This document shows positions 1-10,798 of a DNA stretch of 64,000 nucleotides, piece after piece. The DNA is from Seminavis robusta (taxonomy: Eukaryota > Bacillariophyta > Bacillariophyceae > Naviculales > Naviculaceae), in assembly GCA_903772945.1 (NCBI GenBank), contig CAICTM010000379.1, forward strand, positions 1 to 64,000, given 5' to 3'. The translations under genes were made by a program, and so were the position numbers. How positions within the stretch are numbered: the stretch's first letter is position 1; every line of letters begins with the position of its first letter. A model generated the notes under the pieces. The model was given only the letters and a program-made list of their open reading frames with translations. It searched no databases and was not told the DNA's origin.

Positions 1-629
1 CCCTCAAGCTAGAGGGGGATCTATCTCACGCTAGATTGCACTTGACATGGGAAAAGACCGAAAATGACCTGTGGTAGCGATTTATGACTATCCAGTTACC
101 AGATTACTAAAATCAACCACAACAACCAAGTAGTAACACACACAACACTATAGCAACCTCTTTATCAACACCACCATCAGCCTTTTTCGCTGTGGGTTGT
201 GGGTGGCTTTCTGTTGATGCGTTGCTGCACGCGAGATATTGAACACGAGACTGACTCGCGATATTTAATTTTGTTTGAGCCACGATCTGGGAATTAGGGT
301 TCCTCCGGTCGTCTCCTCACTCAAGAATGAATACTGTACCGAACCTCTATTTGTGACTGCCTCGCGCCTATAAACTAAGTAATTTGTATGTGTCCCACCC
401 CTTTCCAATAGTGGATCCCACTATTCTAGTCACAGTAAAACGCGTGCCAACTTGGACCATTTGCACCCTTTGGAATCCAACTTACAGCCGTCTAGCTAGG
501 AGACGGAATCAATCGATGAATCGAATCGAATCAATCGAAAAAGTTGCTTTAGTGAGCGTGGGAATTGTGAGGAAGTTTGGGATAAACGTGATTCAATGTT
601 TCACCATTGATAGACAGACGAGTTTGACA
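1..629. other. Intergenic, no gene recognised
   Basis: No convincing coding region is seen. Short open frames at 384-659 and elsewhere have no recognisable domain or diatom-like composition. The stretch is AT-rich, with short runs such as repeated GAATCGAATC around 505-535. Confidence 0.5.
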
Positions 630-1010
630 GGACGATCCGGCAATTGGTGCCAAAGCTAATTATGAATCACGACTGAATGGTTGCAAACGACCGTTAGTAG
701 CTTAAATCCAAACAGTCGCCTAAATAGTCTCCTAAAACCGGTGCGAGTATCCTAAACGGTCGCCTATTTTTAGACCATTGCCAAAACGGTCGCCTAATTC
801 TTCGAGAAACTACCCGTTAAATCCTACCAACAGTTGCCTAAATCTAAGCAGTTGCCTAAACTGTTGCCTAATTCCGACAACGGTCGCCTAAACGGTCGCC
901 TATTTGTAACGGTCGCCTAAACTGTTGCCTAAACTGTTGCCTAATTGTGACGTCAGTACGACTGTTCAATCGTGAAACAAACGTCACAAATCCCAATTGC
1001 CGGATCGTCC
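630..1010. mobile_element. Short TIR element enclosing a GTCGCCTAA repeat array (element 1)
   Basis: An 18-bp sequence at 630-647 (GGACGATCCGGCAATTGG) recurs as its exact reverse complement at 993-1010. Between them lie about a dozen direct repeats of roughly 10-12 bp, mostly GGTCGCCTAA or GTTGCCTAA, spaced irregularly from about 715 to 945. There is no coding capacity and no obvious target-site duplication. The architecture, TIRs around an internal short-repeat array, is shared with the element at 44525-44913, although the TIR sequences differ after the first bases. I infer a non-autonomous, MITE-like element; the family is not one I recognise. Confidence 0.55.
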
Positions 1011-1483
1011 AGGCAGACTAGCTACCACCGACATGGAAGACGTCAGAACCACCATGCGGGTTATTCAAGCTGAAAAATGGGAACGAAGAAAGGACGAAGA
1101 CTAGTGTTGAAGAAACCAAAGAAGACTAGCTAGGTTAAGGGGAAAGGTGGCCTGCCGTATTCTATGGCGTTGTTTTCGAATTTTTGCTCTTCTTTGTATT
1201 GATGGTGCACACATGCCAAAACATCGTCATTGGGAATTGGGTGCACCTCAAACTCAGAGGGGAAGGGGGTTGATCCATCCTTCAAAATGAACAAACCTTT
1301 GACATATGGGAGACCTTTTTAAAAAACTAACCCTTCTTACATAGATGAGATAGTCCATGATGTTGTCGTTCCAAATTTCATGCATGAACCCGTCTTGGTC
1401 AACATTGTCACCATTTGACGGAAAGTAATATGTTAAGGCTATCATTTCTATGAATTTTTTATTGTTGTCTTTTGGTTTTTATA
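1011..1483. other. Intergenic, nothing recognised
   Basis: No gene or clear repeat is seen between the TIR element and the GCACAGCG array. Confidence 0.45.
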
Positions 1484-1725
1484 AGCACAGGCGCACAGCG
1501 GATTAGACGCACAGCGAGAATAGGATAGGCGCACAGCGTGGATTAGACGCACAGCGAAGGGATTAGACGCACAGCGAGAATAGGATAGGTGTACAGCGCG
1601 GATAGCACAGCGAACGAGGATAGACGATTGCACGATCGCACAGCGGATTAGACGCACAGGGAAGGGGATCGGGATCGGGGAGGTTCTCTCGTGCCAAATA
1701 GTGCACAGCGGATCGCGCAGCAAAC
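1484..1725. repeat. GCACAGCG / GATTAGACGCACAGCG imperfect array
   Basis: The octamer GCACAGCG, often inside GATTAGACGCACAGCG or AATAGGATAGGCGCACAGCG, occurs about ten times in 240 bp. Spacing is irregular, so this is a degenerate direct-repeat array and not a clean tandem satellite. An open frame crosses it on the minus strand, but the protein would be pure repeat. Confidence 0.7.
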
Positions 1726-1871
1726 TGCACTACGCTAAAAGCTAGTGTAAAGATCTTTCGAGTGTTTTGAGTTTGAGAGAATGAAAGTTATGAGAGAGAT
1801 TAGAAGCTATGAAAACTAATCAACGAGAGAGATCATCATCAAGGATCGTAGATCTGGCCTCCCGCGGGAGA

Positions 1872-2790
1872 CTGTAAAGTGTGATAGAGTAGGTTTGGTA
1901 GTATCCTACGTCTTTCCACGATCCTAAAACGGAACGCGTGGAAGGTTTGTCTAGCCTGATCTAGTAGCGTGGAAGTACTCCACACTAGCTAAATATCTAG
2001 AGCGATGTTTCATCATCAACCTAGTTATTACTGCCTCCGCGTCCGTAGTGCCATCGCCCAAGAACGAACCACGCTAAGCTGGGCCGCCTTGCACTCCCCA
2101 TGCAGATTCAGCATTCCCCCCTACTCAGCCAAGGCGAACCAACCCCACGCTCTTGACGTCCAACTGCTTATATCGCAGACTTCCACTCGTTGCCACTCAC
2201 CCTTCACTCCCCTTCTCTCCCTTCCTCTCTTATGCGCCCTGCTTAGCTGCATATGGCTTTCGCGCTTGTTGTTTGTTGGCTCTGACAGTTCCGGCTGGAT
2301 GCTGTCGGCTCTTCTATCGACAATCCTTGTGGATTCTGCCGATGAAACTCTTGCTGTTGCCGTCGACCGATACTCGCGTCGTTGGCTGCAGTCTTGATCG
2401 ATCCGTCCTCGGATCTTCACTCGTTGCTGTCGTTCGTTCGACAGGCTTCTTCTCTTGTTGCTGTCGTTCGAACGTCGAACAGCAGTCTTGGTCTTGTGCA
2501 CGACGGTCGTCGTCGCGTTGCTGTCGATCCTTCGACAGGCTTGGTCTCTATCGTCTCGTCGTCTTCGACACTCTTCTCGCGTCGCGTTCGGCGTCGGCCG
2601 ATCCGTACTCGATCCTCTTGTGTCTTCCTGCTACCGTTGGCTGCGTTGCTTCGATAGGCTCCTCTTCACTGCTTCGACTCGATAGTAGACCGCTTTTTCA
2701 GTAGTATGTTAGTTGCTCTAAGCTCTCTTCTAGTTTACTGTTGCTATTGAGATACTACTGAAAAAGTGGGTTCCTTGGCTTTTTCTACTG
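1872..2790. repeat. Possible solo LTR or LTR-retroelement remnant with a 15-bp hairpin
   Basis: The stretch begins TGTAAAGTGTGATAGAG and contains a TCG-rich region with imperfect repeats of CGTTGCTGTCGTTCG (2400-2600). At 2693-2707 and 2752-2766 there are perfect 15-bp inverted arms (CTTTTTCAGTAGTAT and its complement) with a 44-nt loop. Just after it, at about 2790, TGGCATCAAATTC loosely resembles a copia-type primer-binding site. No gag or pol coding follows. All long open frames here are low-complexity. The LTR reading is a guess; the hairpin is directly visible. Confidence 0.3.
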
Positions 2791-3897
2791 GCATCAAATT
2801 CTAGTACAGAGGTACAGGTTGAATCCCTAATCGCGAATCCCCAACACTCTAGAGATAACAACATACTAATAGAGTACAGTTTGGTGCTCTTTGCAGAGTG
2901 GAGGGGACTTTGTGGGCTTGGCATTGGAGTGACGAGGTGCGAGGAATCGAATCCAAGCTCCCAAAATCGAAAGTGGAAAGATCCATCGACAGATAGAGGC
3001 AATAAGCCAGTCAGAAGGACTAAGATTGCCTTCCGCTCGAGTCCTTAGTGCTCGGTCACGGCTCCAGAACAAAAGAACCACAGCACGTTCCATTTCTACC
3101 GTGTATCGTTTGAACCAATAGCCTAAACGTATTAACAAGTCGGACCCCAATCAAACCCCGCTAGGAGTAGTTGAGGTTTCGCCGGAACAATACTAATATT
3201 ACGTTGGAAGCTGACAATCATATTCTTTATCGACCTACTAAAATGTTGAAGGTGATGTTATTGAATACATGTACATATTATTCTACCAAGCCTACACAAA
3301 ACCTTCATAATCAAATGCAATAAAATCGCTGATTCAATCTTGATGGTTAAAAATGTTTTGAATAAAATTGGTCATTTGGGTGATGGTATTCAAATATTTT
3401 ATCTGTGCTGTGACGTGATCCATGACTATAGACAAAGATGTACCAGCCAGTTTAGGTTCAGTACAAGATTACTATAGAAACGTTTCTTCCCTTGAAAATG
3501 CAAGAAGTTTTATCAGAAGGTGATGTTCCCCTTCGGAATGTGAGTCTTAGCGGGCTGGCTTGCATGAATCGGCCACTTTTTGGAGTGCTAGGAAGAGCAA
3601 TCTTTGGGTCAATGTGAGAACTGCCGGTGGTATCCCTCCAACCAACCACAGAAAGAATCCTTGATGCACCCAATCAACACGTGCTGGATCCTACTGAAGC
3701 TACCAGCTAGCTGATGAGAGCTGCATCTCCTCGCTGAGCCTCAGCCTACCAATACTTTCAGCTGTACGTAAGAACTGGTAGGTACCCGTCGTGCAAATCT
3801 TTCTCCAGCCAACCAATTCTCTCATTATTTCTGATCTTCAATTCAGTCAATTGCTTTGAGTGGACCAGTTTCATCGCTTCCTTTGAATAATACAAAT
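2791..3897. other. Intergenic, upstream of the Hint gene
   Basis: No gene is recognised. Open frames at 2730-3150 and 3458-3673 on the minus strand have no motif. The last 100 bp before 3898 are pyrimidine-rich and probably hold the 5' UTR of the next gene. Confidence 0.45.
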
Positions 3898-4947
3898 ATG
3901 TTCTCCATGATGAAGCACACCGTCGTCTTGTTGGCTCTTTCTGCCGGCACCTGCTTGGCAGAGCCCGCCTTTATGCGTGCGGAGACCCAACCCGGTCGTC
4001 AGTTGGTAAGTTGCTCCGAGACTTGCTCCGTGACCGGAAGTTGTTCGAGTGGAAACATTGCCGTCTGCCACGAAGGCAAAGAAGATGAATGCATCGCATC
4101 TTCGGAGTGGAACGAGCACTGCACCGACTTTGGCGACACTTGTGGAGCTTGCGCTAGTGGAGGTACCTCCTGCTTCTCGGGCACTTCCACTCTCTACGTG
4201 CGTGGCAAAGGATTGGTCACCATGGAAGAGGCTCAAGTGGGAGACATGGTCCTGACAGGTGAAAACACGTTCGAACCCTTGTTTGCCTTTGGACACTTGG
4301 ACAAGGACTCCACGTCACGATTCGTCAAGATCACCACTGCTCAAGATACTCTCGAAATCACCGGTGAACACTTGGTCTACCTTGCTGACAAGCCACATGC
4401 AGTCCGTGCCGACTCTATCAAGGTGGGTGATAAGCTCCAGACTGCCGGAGCCAGCAGCACCGTCAAGAAGATTGCCTCTGTGGAAAAGAAGGGGCTCTAC
4501 GCTCCATTGACTCCCAGTGGCAAGGTCGTTGTCAATGGCGTCATGGCTTCTTCCTACATTGCCCTCGATCAAGGCGAGGAATACTTTAGCACTCTCAATG
4601 GACTTGTCCAGATCCCCCACGATTCCTGGGTCCACTTTTACCTTACCCCCGTGCGTGTGGTGTGCCTTGGTATCACCGACAAGCCCTGCCAAGTCATGAA
4701 TGACCAGGGAATTCCTCTCTACATTGCCTGGGGCATGGATCTTGTCGATATGGTCCACAACAGCACCAGTATGATGGCTCAGTCCTTGTTCCTGGTCATT
4801 ACTGCCTTGATGGTTGTTGGATTTGTCGTCGTGGAGGCCCTCTTTGGCGCCACCATGGGTCCCGTGATGGTGTTTTCCCTCGCCACTGCCTATTCTTTCT
4901 CTCGCAAGAACTTGGCTGTTGCCAACAAGAAGACTGTTGAGAACTAA
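3898..4947 (+). CDS. Hint-domain (hedgehog/intein fold) protein with signal peptide and two C-terminal membrane spans
   Basis: The product is 349 aa from the ATG at 3898, chosen because it is followed at once by a signal peptide (about residues 1-21, MFSMMKHTVVLLALSAGTCL). The upstream in-frame extension starts only at a TTG. Residues 35-90 are Cys-rich (about 11 Cys). A Hint domain follows: Cys-Phe-Ser-Gly-Thr-Ser at about 96, block 'VTMEEAQVGDMVLTG', the Thr-x-x-His motif in 'LEITGEHLVYL', and the late block 'VVVNGVMASSYIA'. After it come a 'HFYLTPVRVVC' region and two hydrophobic segments (about 293-335). In known hedgehog proteins this fold carries out Cys- and His-dependent autocleavage. 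The catalytic Cys and His are in place here, so self-cleavage is plausible. There is no homing endonuclease and no recognisable Hedge ligand domain. No intron is seen. Confidence 0.85.
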   Translation: MFSMMKHTVVLLALSAGTCLAEPAFMRAETQPGRQLVSCSETCSVTGSCSSGNIAVCHEGKEDECIASSEWNEHCTDFGDTCGACASGGTSCFSGTSTLYVRGKGLVTMEEAQVGDMVLTGENTFEPLFAFGHLDKDSTSRFVKITTAQDTLEITGEHLVYLADKPHAVRADSIKVGDKLQTAGASSTVKKIASVEKKGLYAPLTPSGKVVVNGVMASSYIALDQGEEYFSTLNGLVQIPHDSWVHFYLTPVRVVCLGITDKPCQVMNDQGIPLYIAWGMDLVDMVHNSTSMMAQSLFLVITALMVVGFVVVEALFGATMGPVMVFSLATAYSFSRKNLAVANKKTVEN

Positions 4948-5663
4948 TAGTAGCAGCCATGGAGAACGATCCGACCCTTTTACTTTGTGTGGTGGTGTAT
5001 TTGTGCAAACGGAATGGAAAGTGACGTGACAAGCAAAGTCTAGTCTAGAATTGTGAGACAGCAAGCAAGAAAAACACGAAAACAACTAGCTAAACCAACC
5101 TTTGATGACTTGTTCATGTTGTATTCTGCATCTAGCTTTTCCATCGTTTGAACTATCATATCTGAAGCGAGAAGCTTTAGCGTCCTTTTCATAGTAGGAG
5201 CGTCAAGCTGGTTGTCGCCTCTCTGCGCGACCAGGGACCCTACAGGCGTGAACACCGTCCAAGGGAGTAGTGTTAGCCATTTTGGCACCAAGGGCGCTCG
5301 CACCTACGAAGTACACGTATCAGGTACTAGCTGGCTAGTCATCATCCGTGCTATAGCCATTGCAGGGAGGCTTCTGTGACATGTTGGCTGGCTCCATAGA
5401 CTTGACTTGGCTGCTAGAAAGCCCAAAGCGTCATCCCAGAACCATGTCTCCTCCCAACAGCGAGGTACTAAGAAGGCAACAACTAACGAGCAAGGACGAC
5501 GTTGCTAGCGGTATCTAAGCAAATGGTTTGGGCGTGTCAATCGTTCTCTTTTTAAGGTCTTCGGATGTATGGAGCACCCACTTCTTGTCTGTCTTAGGTA
5601 CATGTAACAAGAAACTCACCAGGGACCTGCATTACAGCCACTGATCCAATTCCAAATGATGAT
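4948..5663. other. Intergenic
   Basis: The 3' flank of the Hint gene and spacer. The 245-aa minus-strand open frame at 5616-6353 is the shadow of the next gene. Nothing else is recognised. Confidence 0.5.
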
Positions 5664-6676
5664 GTGGACATGAAGATATTGACTGGTGACGATGATGATA
5701 CGTACGGTATTACGAAGGCTAGCCAAAGACCTCTGCAATTCTCTTCGCCGTGTGGCTATGAAGAGAGTGGAAATCGGGTCGCTTCTGCAGTCGTGGATAC
5801 CCGACCAATCAAAGCCCACAGGAAGAAAGCAGCACGCAATGAATCGAATCGAGACAGGCACAACACAAAGAAGAAGTCGAGAAGGACAGTGACAACGGAA
5901 GCCACCATGGAACACACCCAACACAAAGACGAAGAGGAAGCCGTCTTTGTTGCTATCCCTGCAACCGACACCACAAGTGGAGCTGTTCGACGGAGCAGGA
6001 GCAACGGCAACAAGGAAGCAACCTCCACAGCCCAGACACACAACATGCCGAACAAGAAGGGTTGGGGTTCGGCCAGGGTCGCCTTTGTGACAATCCTTGT
6101 GGTTTTGGGTTTTGAAGCCGCTACGATTTTTTACTTTATCAAAACTGAAGAGGCGGCCAACCGGAAGCGCAAGATTGAGCATGATGTGCACTTGGGCATC
6201 CTGGGAAACCCAGGAGACTACGAAACGTTCAATTTCACCTTGCCTGACGAGGCCAACGGCCCTTGGAGCTCCAAAACCCGTTGTATCAAGGCTGTGGCGA
6301 GGGGTGGTGCAGTCCTGGAAGTCTTTTATGATTTTCCTGGTACGTGAAATCAAAAGCTCGTGTCCGTCCTTGTGCCGTTATTTGCTCACGGAACCGTTTG
6401 AAATTGCTTCTTGTGGTTGGACTCCTAGATATCGCCCTTGGCACAACAAATCATCCCCATGTTTCTCCTACCTATATGTCCATCTCAGTGATTCCCATGA
6501 AGCCGAGCCCAACTGTTGTCCTCAAACCCACCTCGGAATTGATCAAAAAGCACAAGGGTTCCTTCCAACACACCATGGAGGCAGATGGAGAAGCCAAAAT
6601 ATGTGTTCGTGCTTCGGGGGCTACGAATGACAATCACATGCAGTTTGGGCTGAATGCCACTATTGCGTCCGCGTGA
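5664..6676 (+). CDS. p24/GOLD-like type II membrane protein (two exons)
   Basis: Exon 1 is 5664-6339 and exon 2 is 6489-6676, joined in phase 1 over a 149-bp intron (GTACGT...CTCAG), giving 287 aa. Residues 1-130 are basic and Ser/Thr-rich, with one membrane span at about 139-159. The C-terminal part has the order of an emp24/GOLD domain: 'FNFTLPDE', then 'RCIKAVARGGAVLEVFYDF', then after the junction 'GSFQHTMEADGEAKICVRASG'. Canonical p24 cargo receptors instead have a signal peptide in front and a coiled coil plus membrane span behind, and both are missing here. The start is uncertain: Met82 (ATG at 5907) sits in a perfect GCCACCATGG context. The stop overlaps a strong donor (GTGAGT at 6673), so a further 3' exon is possible, although none is evident before the next gene. 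Confidence 0.55.
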
Positions 6677-6998
6677 GTTCCATTCGATTCGATTCCTGTG
6701 CTTCAAAGTCACGCACTGACGCCACCACTGAGCATTCAAGAGCAGCACGGCAGCAAGAAAACATAACTGTAGTATCATACATGGCTTTTATATACCAGTA
6801 TAGTGGGAGACCCACCGGCACATTTCGTTTCTCGTCTCCGCTATCACCATGCAACAATCCCGGAATTTGTGGTGGTGCCGGTAGGTACGTACCGGTACCG
6901 GTACTTGTACCAGGTGGCTGTCATCGGTGCTAAAGACTGCCTCGCTGGCTTAATTTTCGAACGCGCACCACAGCATCAGCAGCGATGCAAAGAAGACC
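6677..6998. other. Intergenic, palindromic ACCGGT cluster
   Basis: This 320-bp spacer contains GGTACGTACCGGTACCGGTACTTGTACC around 6890, a cluster of overlapping palindromes just upstream of the F-box gene. It may contain a further exon of the preceding gene. Confidence 0.4.
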
Positions 6999-7679
6999 AT
7001 GTCCAAAAGAAACAACGACGGTGTTGTTGTTGCCGAGGCCGCTCCAGTGTCCTTCTCCTGCTTGACAGAAGAATTGCTGTTGAACGTTGCTGAGTTTCTT
7101 CCCGCAAAAGACCTTCTACAGTTTCAGTGTGTTTCAAGTGAATTAGCTTCCCTCAAGACCGACAGCATTTGGAAGCAGCGGTGTCGGGATCGATGGGCAC
7201 CATGGCCTCGCTTTCAGTTGACATCCAAACGAGAAGAAGAGCTAAACAGAAGGTTTTCAAGTAGTGATGACCAGAAAAGCTGGAAGGTTCGCTATCAATT
7301 GGTGGAGCAACAAGCCACCTGTACAGAACTCACACTGGAGGATCTCCAAAACCTGCAATGGTACTTGAGTTTCATCATCTCGGGTGTCCACCGCGGAGAA
7401 ACAAATTCGCAGTTGATACCCATTCAATTCTGTCGCAACAATCATTTAATGATGATGGGCCATCCTCCATTGCCGTATCAGATCATCTGTGACACGCCAC
7501 CGCCATCCGATCACATTCGAAGTGGTTTGCGGGGTGATCGCCCCTTTTCCAACACACAGTATCTGCAAATCAGTGAATTTCCGGCTCATTTTATTACCAG
7601 GAAGAAATCTAATGCGGAATGGATGATTGTCAATGAGAATGTATTGATTGTCAGTACGGGCAAGAGAGTCTGGGTGTAG
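6999..7679 (+). CDS. F-box protein
   Basis: The product is 226 aa and intronless. Residues about 22-66 form an F-box: 'LTEELLLNVAEFLPAKDLL' followed by 'QCVSSELASLKTDSIWKQRC' and Arg-Trp. By family, an F-box binds Skp1 and brings a substrate to an SCF ubiquitin ligase. The remaining 160 residues have no Kelch, WD or LRR repeat that I can see, so the substrate is unknown. The start is the ATG at 6999; the frame extends little upstream. Confidence 0.75.
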   Translation: MSKRNNDGVVVAEAAPVSFSCLTEELLLNVAEFLPAKDLLQFQCVSSELASLKTDSIWKQRCRDRWAPWPRFQLTSKREEELNRRFSSSDDQKSWKVRYQLVEQQATCTELTLEDLQNLQWYLSFIISGVHRGETNSQLIPIQFCRNNHLMMMGHPPLPYQIICDTPPPSDHIRSGLRGDRPFSNTQYLQISEFPAHFITRKKSNAEWMIVNENVLIVSTGKRVWV

Positions 7680-8710
7680 CTATAGCTATCAATACAGGCA
7701 GGCTTATACATCAGCGAAGAGTATCAGGCACAGTACCATGGTGTAACAGAAAAAGAGGTAGATTCTTTCCTCATGTTTGCAAACCGTAATTTCTAGCTCA
7801 AAACCAAGTAGTAAAAAGCATAGTAGAAATACTAGTAGCTTGCATCATGTGGAGATCTAATCATTCATACCGGTACCGGTGTAGGCAAGTTACATGTATG
7901 TGCTCTACTACAAGATAGATGTGGTCTGATAGCTTCCCATTTGTACTGTAGTGGCTGGCCCGTCTTGAAGCTTCTTAGCGAGTGTCCACTGTGTGATATT
8001 CCATCGGCCATCAAAGCTTGCTTCCAGCACACCAAACCCAGCTCTCATAACTTTTTACATGTACGTACATGTACCGGTATGTATTTAGTCTACCGTATGT
8101 ATGTATGTATTCAGTTGGCTCCTTGCCCACTGGGTCGTGCGAGTTTCCATTTATTTCGAGACCGCTATGCATTTTTTGCAAAAAGACAAAAAGACTTATT
8201 TAGATTTGTTATTAGATTTAGCAAAAGCGACTGAACGATTTTAATGACATGACCCACTTTCCACACCAAATCTGGGACCAAGAAGACGATGCGCTTACAA
8301 GACCGTGAGCTGCGATGGCCCTGTGCTTGTGGAAATCAGCTCTGGGAGATGCCGTAAGATCCTTCACGTACGGTACCGTAACTGTTAGGGTAAAATTATA
8401 CTAGTGTACCTAGTAGATACCCATTCAAGACCGCTATCTAAGCATTTTTTGCGTAAGACCGGTAGCAAAGTGTTGCAAACACTATTTACCTGAACTGCCC
8501 CACTAGTCTACCAGTAGCGCTTCTGTCGGATTACAGCGAAAGGGACGAGGGACCGTGCACGTGAGATCGTGGACGAACGTTCATCTGCAACACATTCCCA
8601 CAAGTTTACTGTTGGCGTTGACGCTCACTCAATTCCCAGAGCTAGAACACAGCCTTTCAACACCCACACAACTTTTCCTTCATCACAATCAATACAGAAC
8701 CCCCAAAAAG
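7680..8710. other. Upstream region of methyltransferase copy 1, duplicated at about 9.8-10.8 kb
   Basis: Blocks such as CTTGAAGCTTCTT.GCGAGTGTC (about 7965 and 10010), TACCGGTA..GTA.AGGCAA (about 7870 and 9918) and TTTACCTGAnCTGCCC (about 8485 and 10567) occur in the same order upstream of copy 2. This shows that the duplication carried the promoter region. No separate gene is seen. Confidence 0.6.
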
Positions 8711-9700
8711 ATGACATCAACCAACAGCACTTCCAACAACTACTATGAGACAGCTGCAAACATGCCAACAGTAGACATCTCAGAGCCGCTTCAGTGTTTC
8801 AAGAGGCATGAGAAGATCTCCTTCCGGGCTGCAGTGGACTTTGTTGCCATGGCCATCAAGGCAATGTTCCCTGTGTATCTAGGAATCCGCATCGATTATC
8901 CATTCATTCCAGGTTATCTCAAGCACCATGGTCTCTACTACTGCACTTGGGTTGGCACTATCTTTGTTGCTGAAATCATTTTCAATTACATGATTGATTG
9001 GAAGGCAGTACTTGGAACTGGTTGGCTTCCTGGGACCATGTTCCTCGCGGCATCCTCACTCTTCTACTATGTTGGGCTCTCCTTGTGGATGCTTGTGGTG
9101 AAAGTGCCTCTTCGTGATAGAGTTGGCAGGGCCAACTACATCATGATCTCCGAGGTTCTCTTTTCTGTCATGTGGTTTTTCCTTGGCTGTGGGTTCCGTG
9201 CCTTTTGTCAATCAGTGGGGGCCATTCCATTTCCAGCGGCAATCCCAGATGTAGCATCCACCCTTGTTGGAGTCATTTTGGTCCTGACTGGGTTCTTCTT
9301 CAAAGGATGGGCCTGCACTTTAACCGGCTACAACAGCTACTTTTTGCGTGATATGCTATTGGATACCCCCAACTCTCATTTTGTGGAATCCTCACTCTAC
9401 AAGTATATTCATCATCCAACCTACACTGCTGGATATGTCCAGACTCTTGGAGCGGCCATCTTTTATCGCTCTGTTCCAGGATGCATTGCCTATGTTGGTT
9501 ACCAAGCCAGCATTCTTCTGTTTGTTCATTTTGTGGAAGGGCCATTTATTGAACGGACCTACATGGCAGCAAAGGAACCATCTGCAGATGAAGAGAGCCC
9601 AGTGTCTACGGAGAGCCCAGAATCAACAGATGTCGATGTGGAAGCAAAGGATCCATCTGCAAACGAAGAGAGCCCATACTCAGCAGATGTAGACGTCTAG
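8711..9700 (+). CDS. ICMT/PEMT-like membrane methyltransferase family protein, copy 1
   Basis: The product is 329 aa from the ATG at 8711; the upstream extension begins only at GTG, and the start matches the paralogues. About six to seven hydrophobic segments lie between residues 40 and 275. The C-terminal part carries the hallmark of the isoprenylcysteine carboxyl methyltransferase / phospholipid methyltransferase fold: 'YKYIHHPTYTAGY' (about 230-242, the RHPxYxG-like AdoMet-binding motif), a hydrophobic helix, then 'EGPFIERTY' (about 276-284). I infer methylation of a lipid or prenyl-Cys substrate at an internal membrane; which one cannot be told. The acidic tail (residues 288-329) contains repeats of an 'A-[DN]-EESP' type. 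It is a tandem paralogue of the genes at 10799 and 14209. Confidence 0.65.
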   Translation: MTSTNSTSNNYYETAANMPTVDISEPLQCFKRHEKISFRAAVDFVAMAIKAMFPVYLGIRIDYPFIPGYLKHHGLYYCTWVGTIFVAEIIFNYMIDWKAVLGTGWLPGTMFLAASSLFYYVGLSLWMLVVKVPLRDRVGRANYIMISEVLFSVMWFFLGCGFRAFCQSVGAIPFPAAIPDVASTLVGVILVLTGFFFKGWACTLTGYNSYFLRDMLLDTPNSHFVESSLYKYIHHPTYTAGYVQTLGAAIFYRSVPGCIAYVGYQASILLFVHFVEGPFIERTYMAAKEPSADEESPVSTESPESTDVDVEAKDPSANEESPYSADVDV

Positions 9701-10798
9701 GCATGCGTACCACAACATAGAATTCTTGTCTTTGATCAGACAAGGTATTCAGTGCAGCCAGCTAGCTAGCAACGGTGCGAGTAAATAGGTAACCAAAAAA
9801 GAAGTCGATTCGATTGAATTCGATTCAGTCTTTATTTTGCAAACCGCGAACTCTAGCTCTTCGAATACATGTGAAAACTACAGTAGAAAGAGCTTTACGT
9901 TGAGATCGGATCATTCTACCGGTAACGCTGTACAGGCAAAATACATGTACTCTACTAGCTACTTAGATGCAGTGCGATAGCTTGCTACCAGCTAATAGCT
10001 GGCTGGCCATCTTGAAGCTTCTTTGCGAGTGTCTATGGTTCCCGCTGTGTAATATTCTACAGCCCATCAAAGTTTGCTGCCTGGCTGAATCAGCCACGAG
10101 CTAGTCAAAGATTGCTCCCATACCTAGCTAGTCTATATTCACTTGGCTCTTTGCGTGCCCACGGGGACGTTGACCAGCCCCATGCAACAGTTACTGTACC
10201 AATGCTCTCCTTTACTCGAGATCCTTCGCGTGCCGTAACACTGGTTAGGGTACCGTAACTTATACCTATTGGCCCAATGCGAGACCGCTTGGGTGGGAAC
10301 TCGGGCAAATTTACCTTCCTTGACAGAGATGGTGTGCGCTTAGTAGACAATAACCTTAGATTTAACAATGCGGCATGATGATTTATTGATCTGACGGGAT
10401 CGGTACCCACAGCAATTGGCCAAGAGGTCAAGAAGCTGCCTTGCAATTTATCGTACCTGGTACCGGTACTGTACAGTTGTGCCCTTGATCGTGGTTGCAC
10501 TTGATCAATGAAAATCAGGGAGATGCCGTAAATAATGTTTTTAAAATAAGTTAAAAAATCAACAATATTTACCTGACTGCCCTGCCCGTCTTGCGGTGTC
10601 TTCCGGATCAATGTTAGATTCCAATCCCACTTGATTTTCGTGTGCTACTACCAGGTAATACCTGCATGCAAAGGGGCGGGCTGAGACTCGATGACTCGAC
10701 TCAATTCCCGGAGCCGCACCAGGAGAGCTTTTCAACACCCCCACACCTTTTCTTTCTCACATCTTTATCTTCATCTCAACCAAAACAGATCCCAAAAG
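9701..10798. other. Upstream region of methyltransferase copy 2
   Basis: This is the duplicated spacer described for copy 1. It holds an AT-rich stretch (about 10530-10570) flanked by GCCGTAAATAATG and ATATTTACCTGACTGCCC. No gene is seen; the minus-strand open frame at 10105-10611 has no motif. Confidence 0.5.

Noticed and set aside
2121-2704. Several overlapping open frames on both strands
   Set aside because: They all read a TCG-rich imperfect repeat; composition is low-complexity and no domain is seen.
3898-4947. Intein in a host protein
   Set aside because: There is no endonuclease, no C-terminal His-Asn splice junction, and no continuing host domain; a hedgehog-type Hint fits better.
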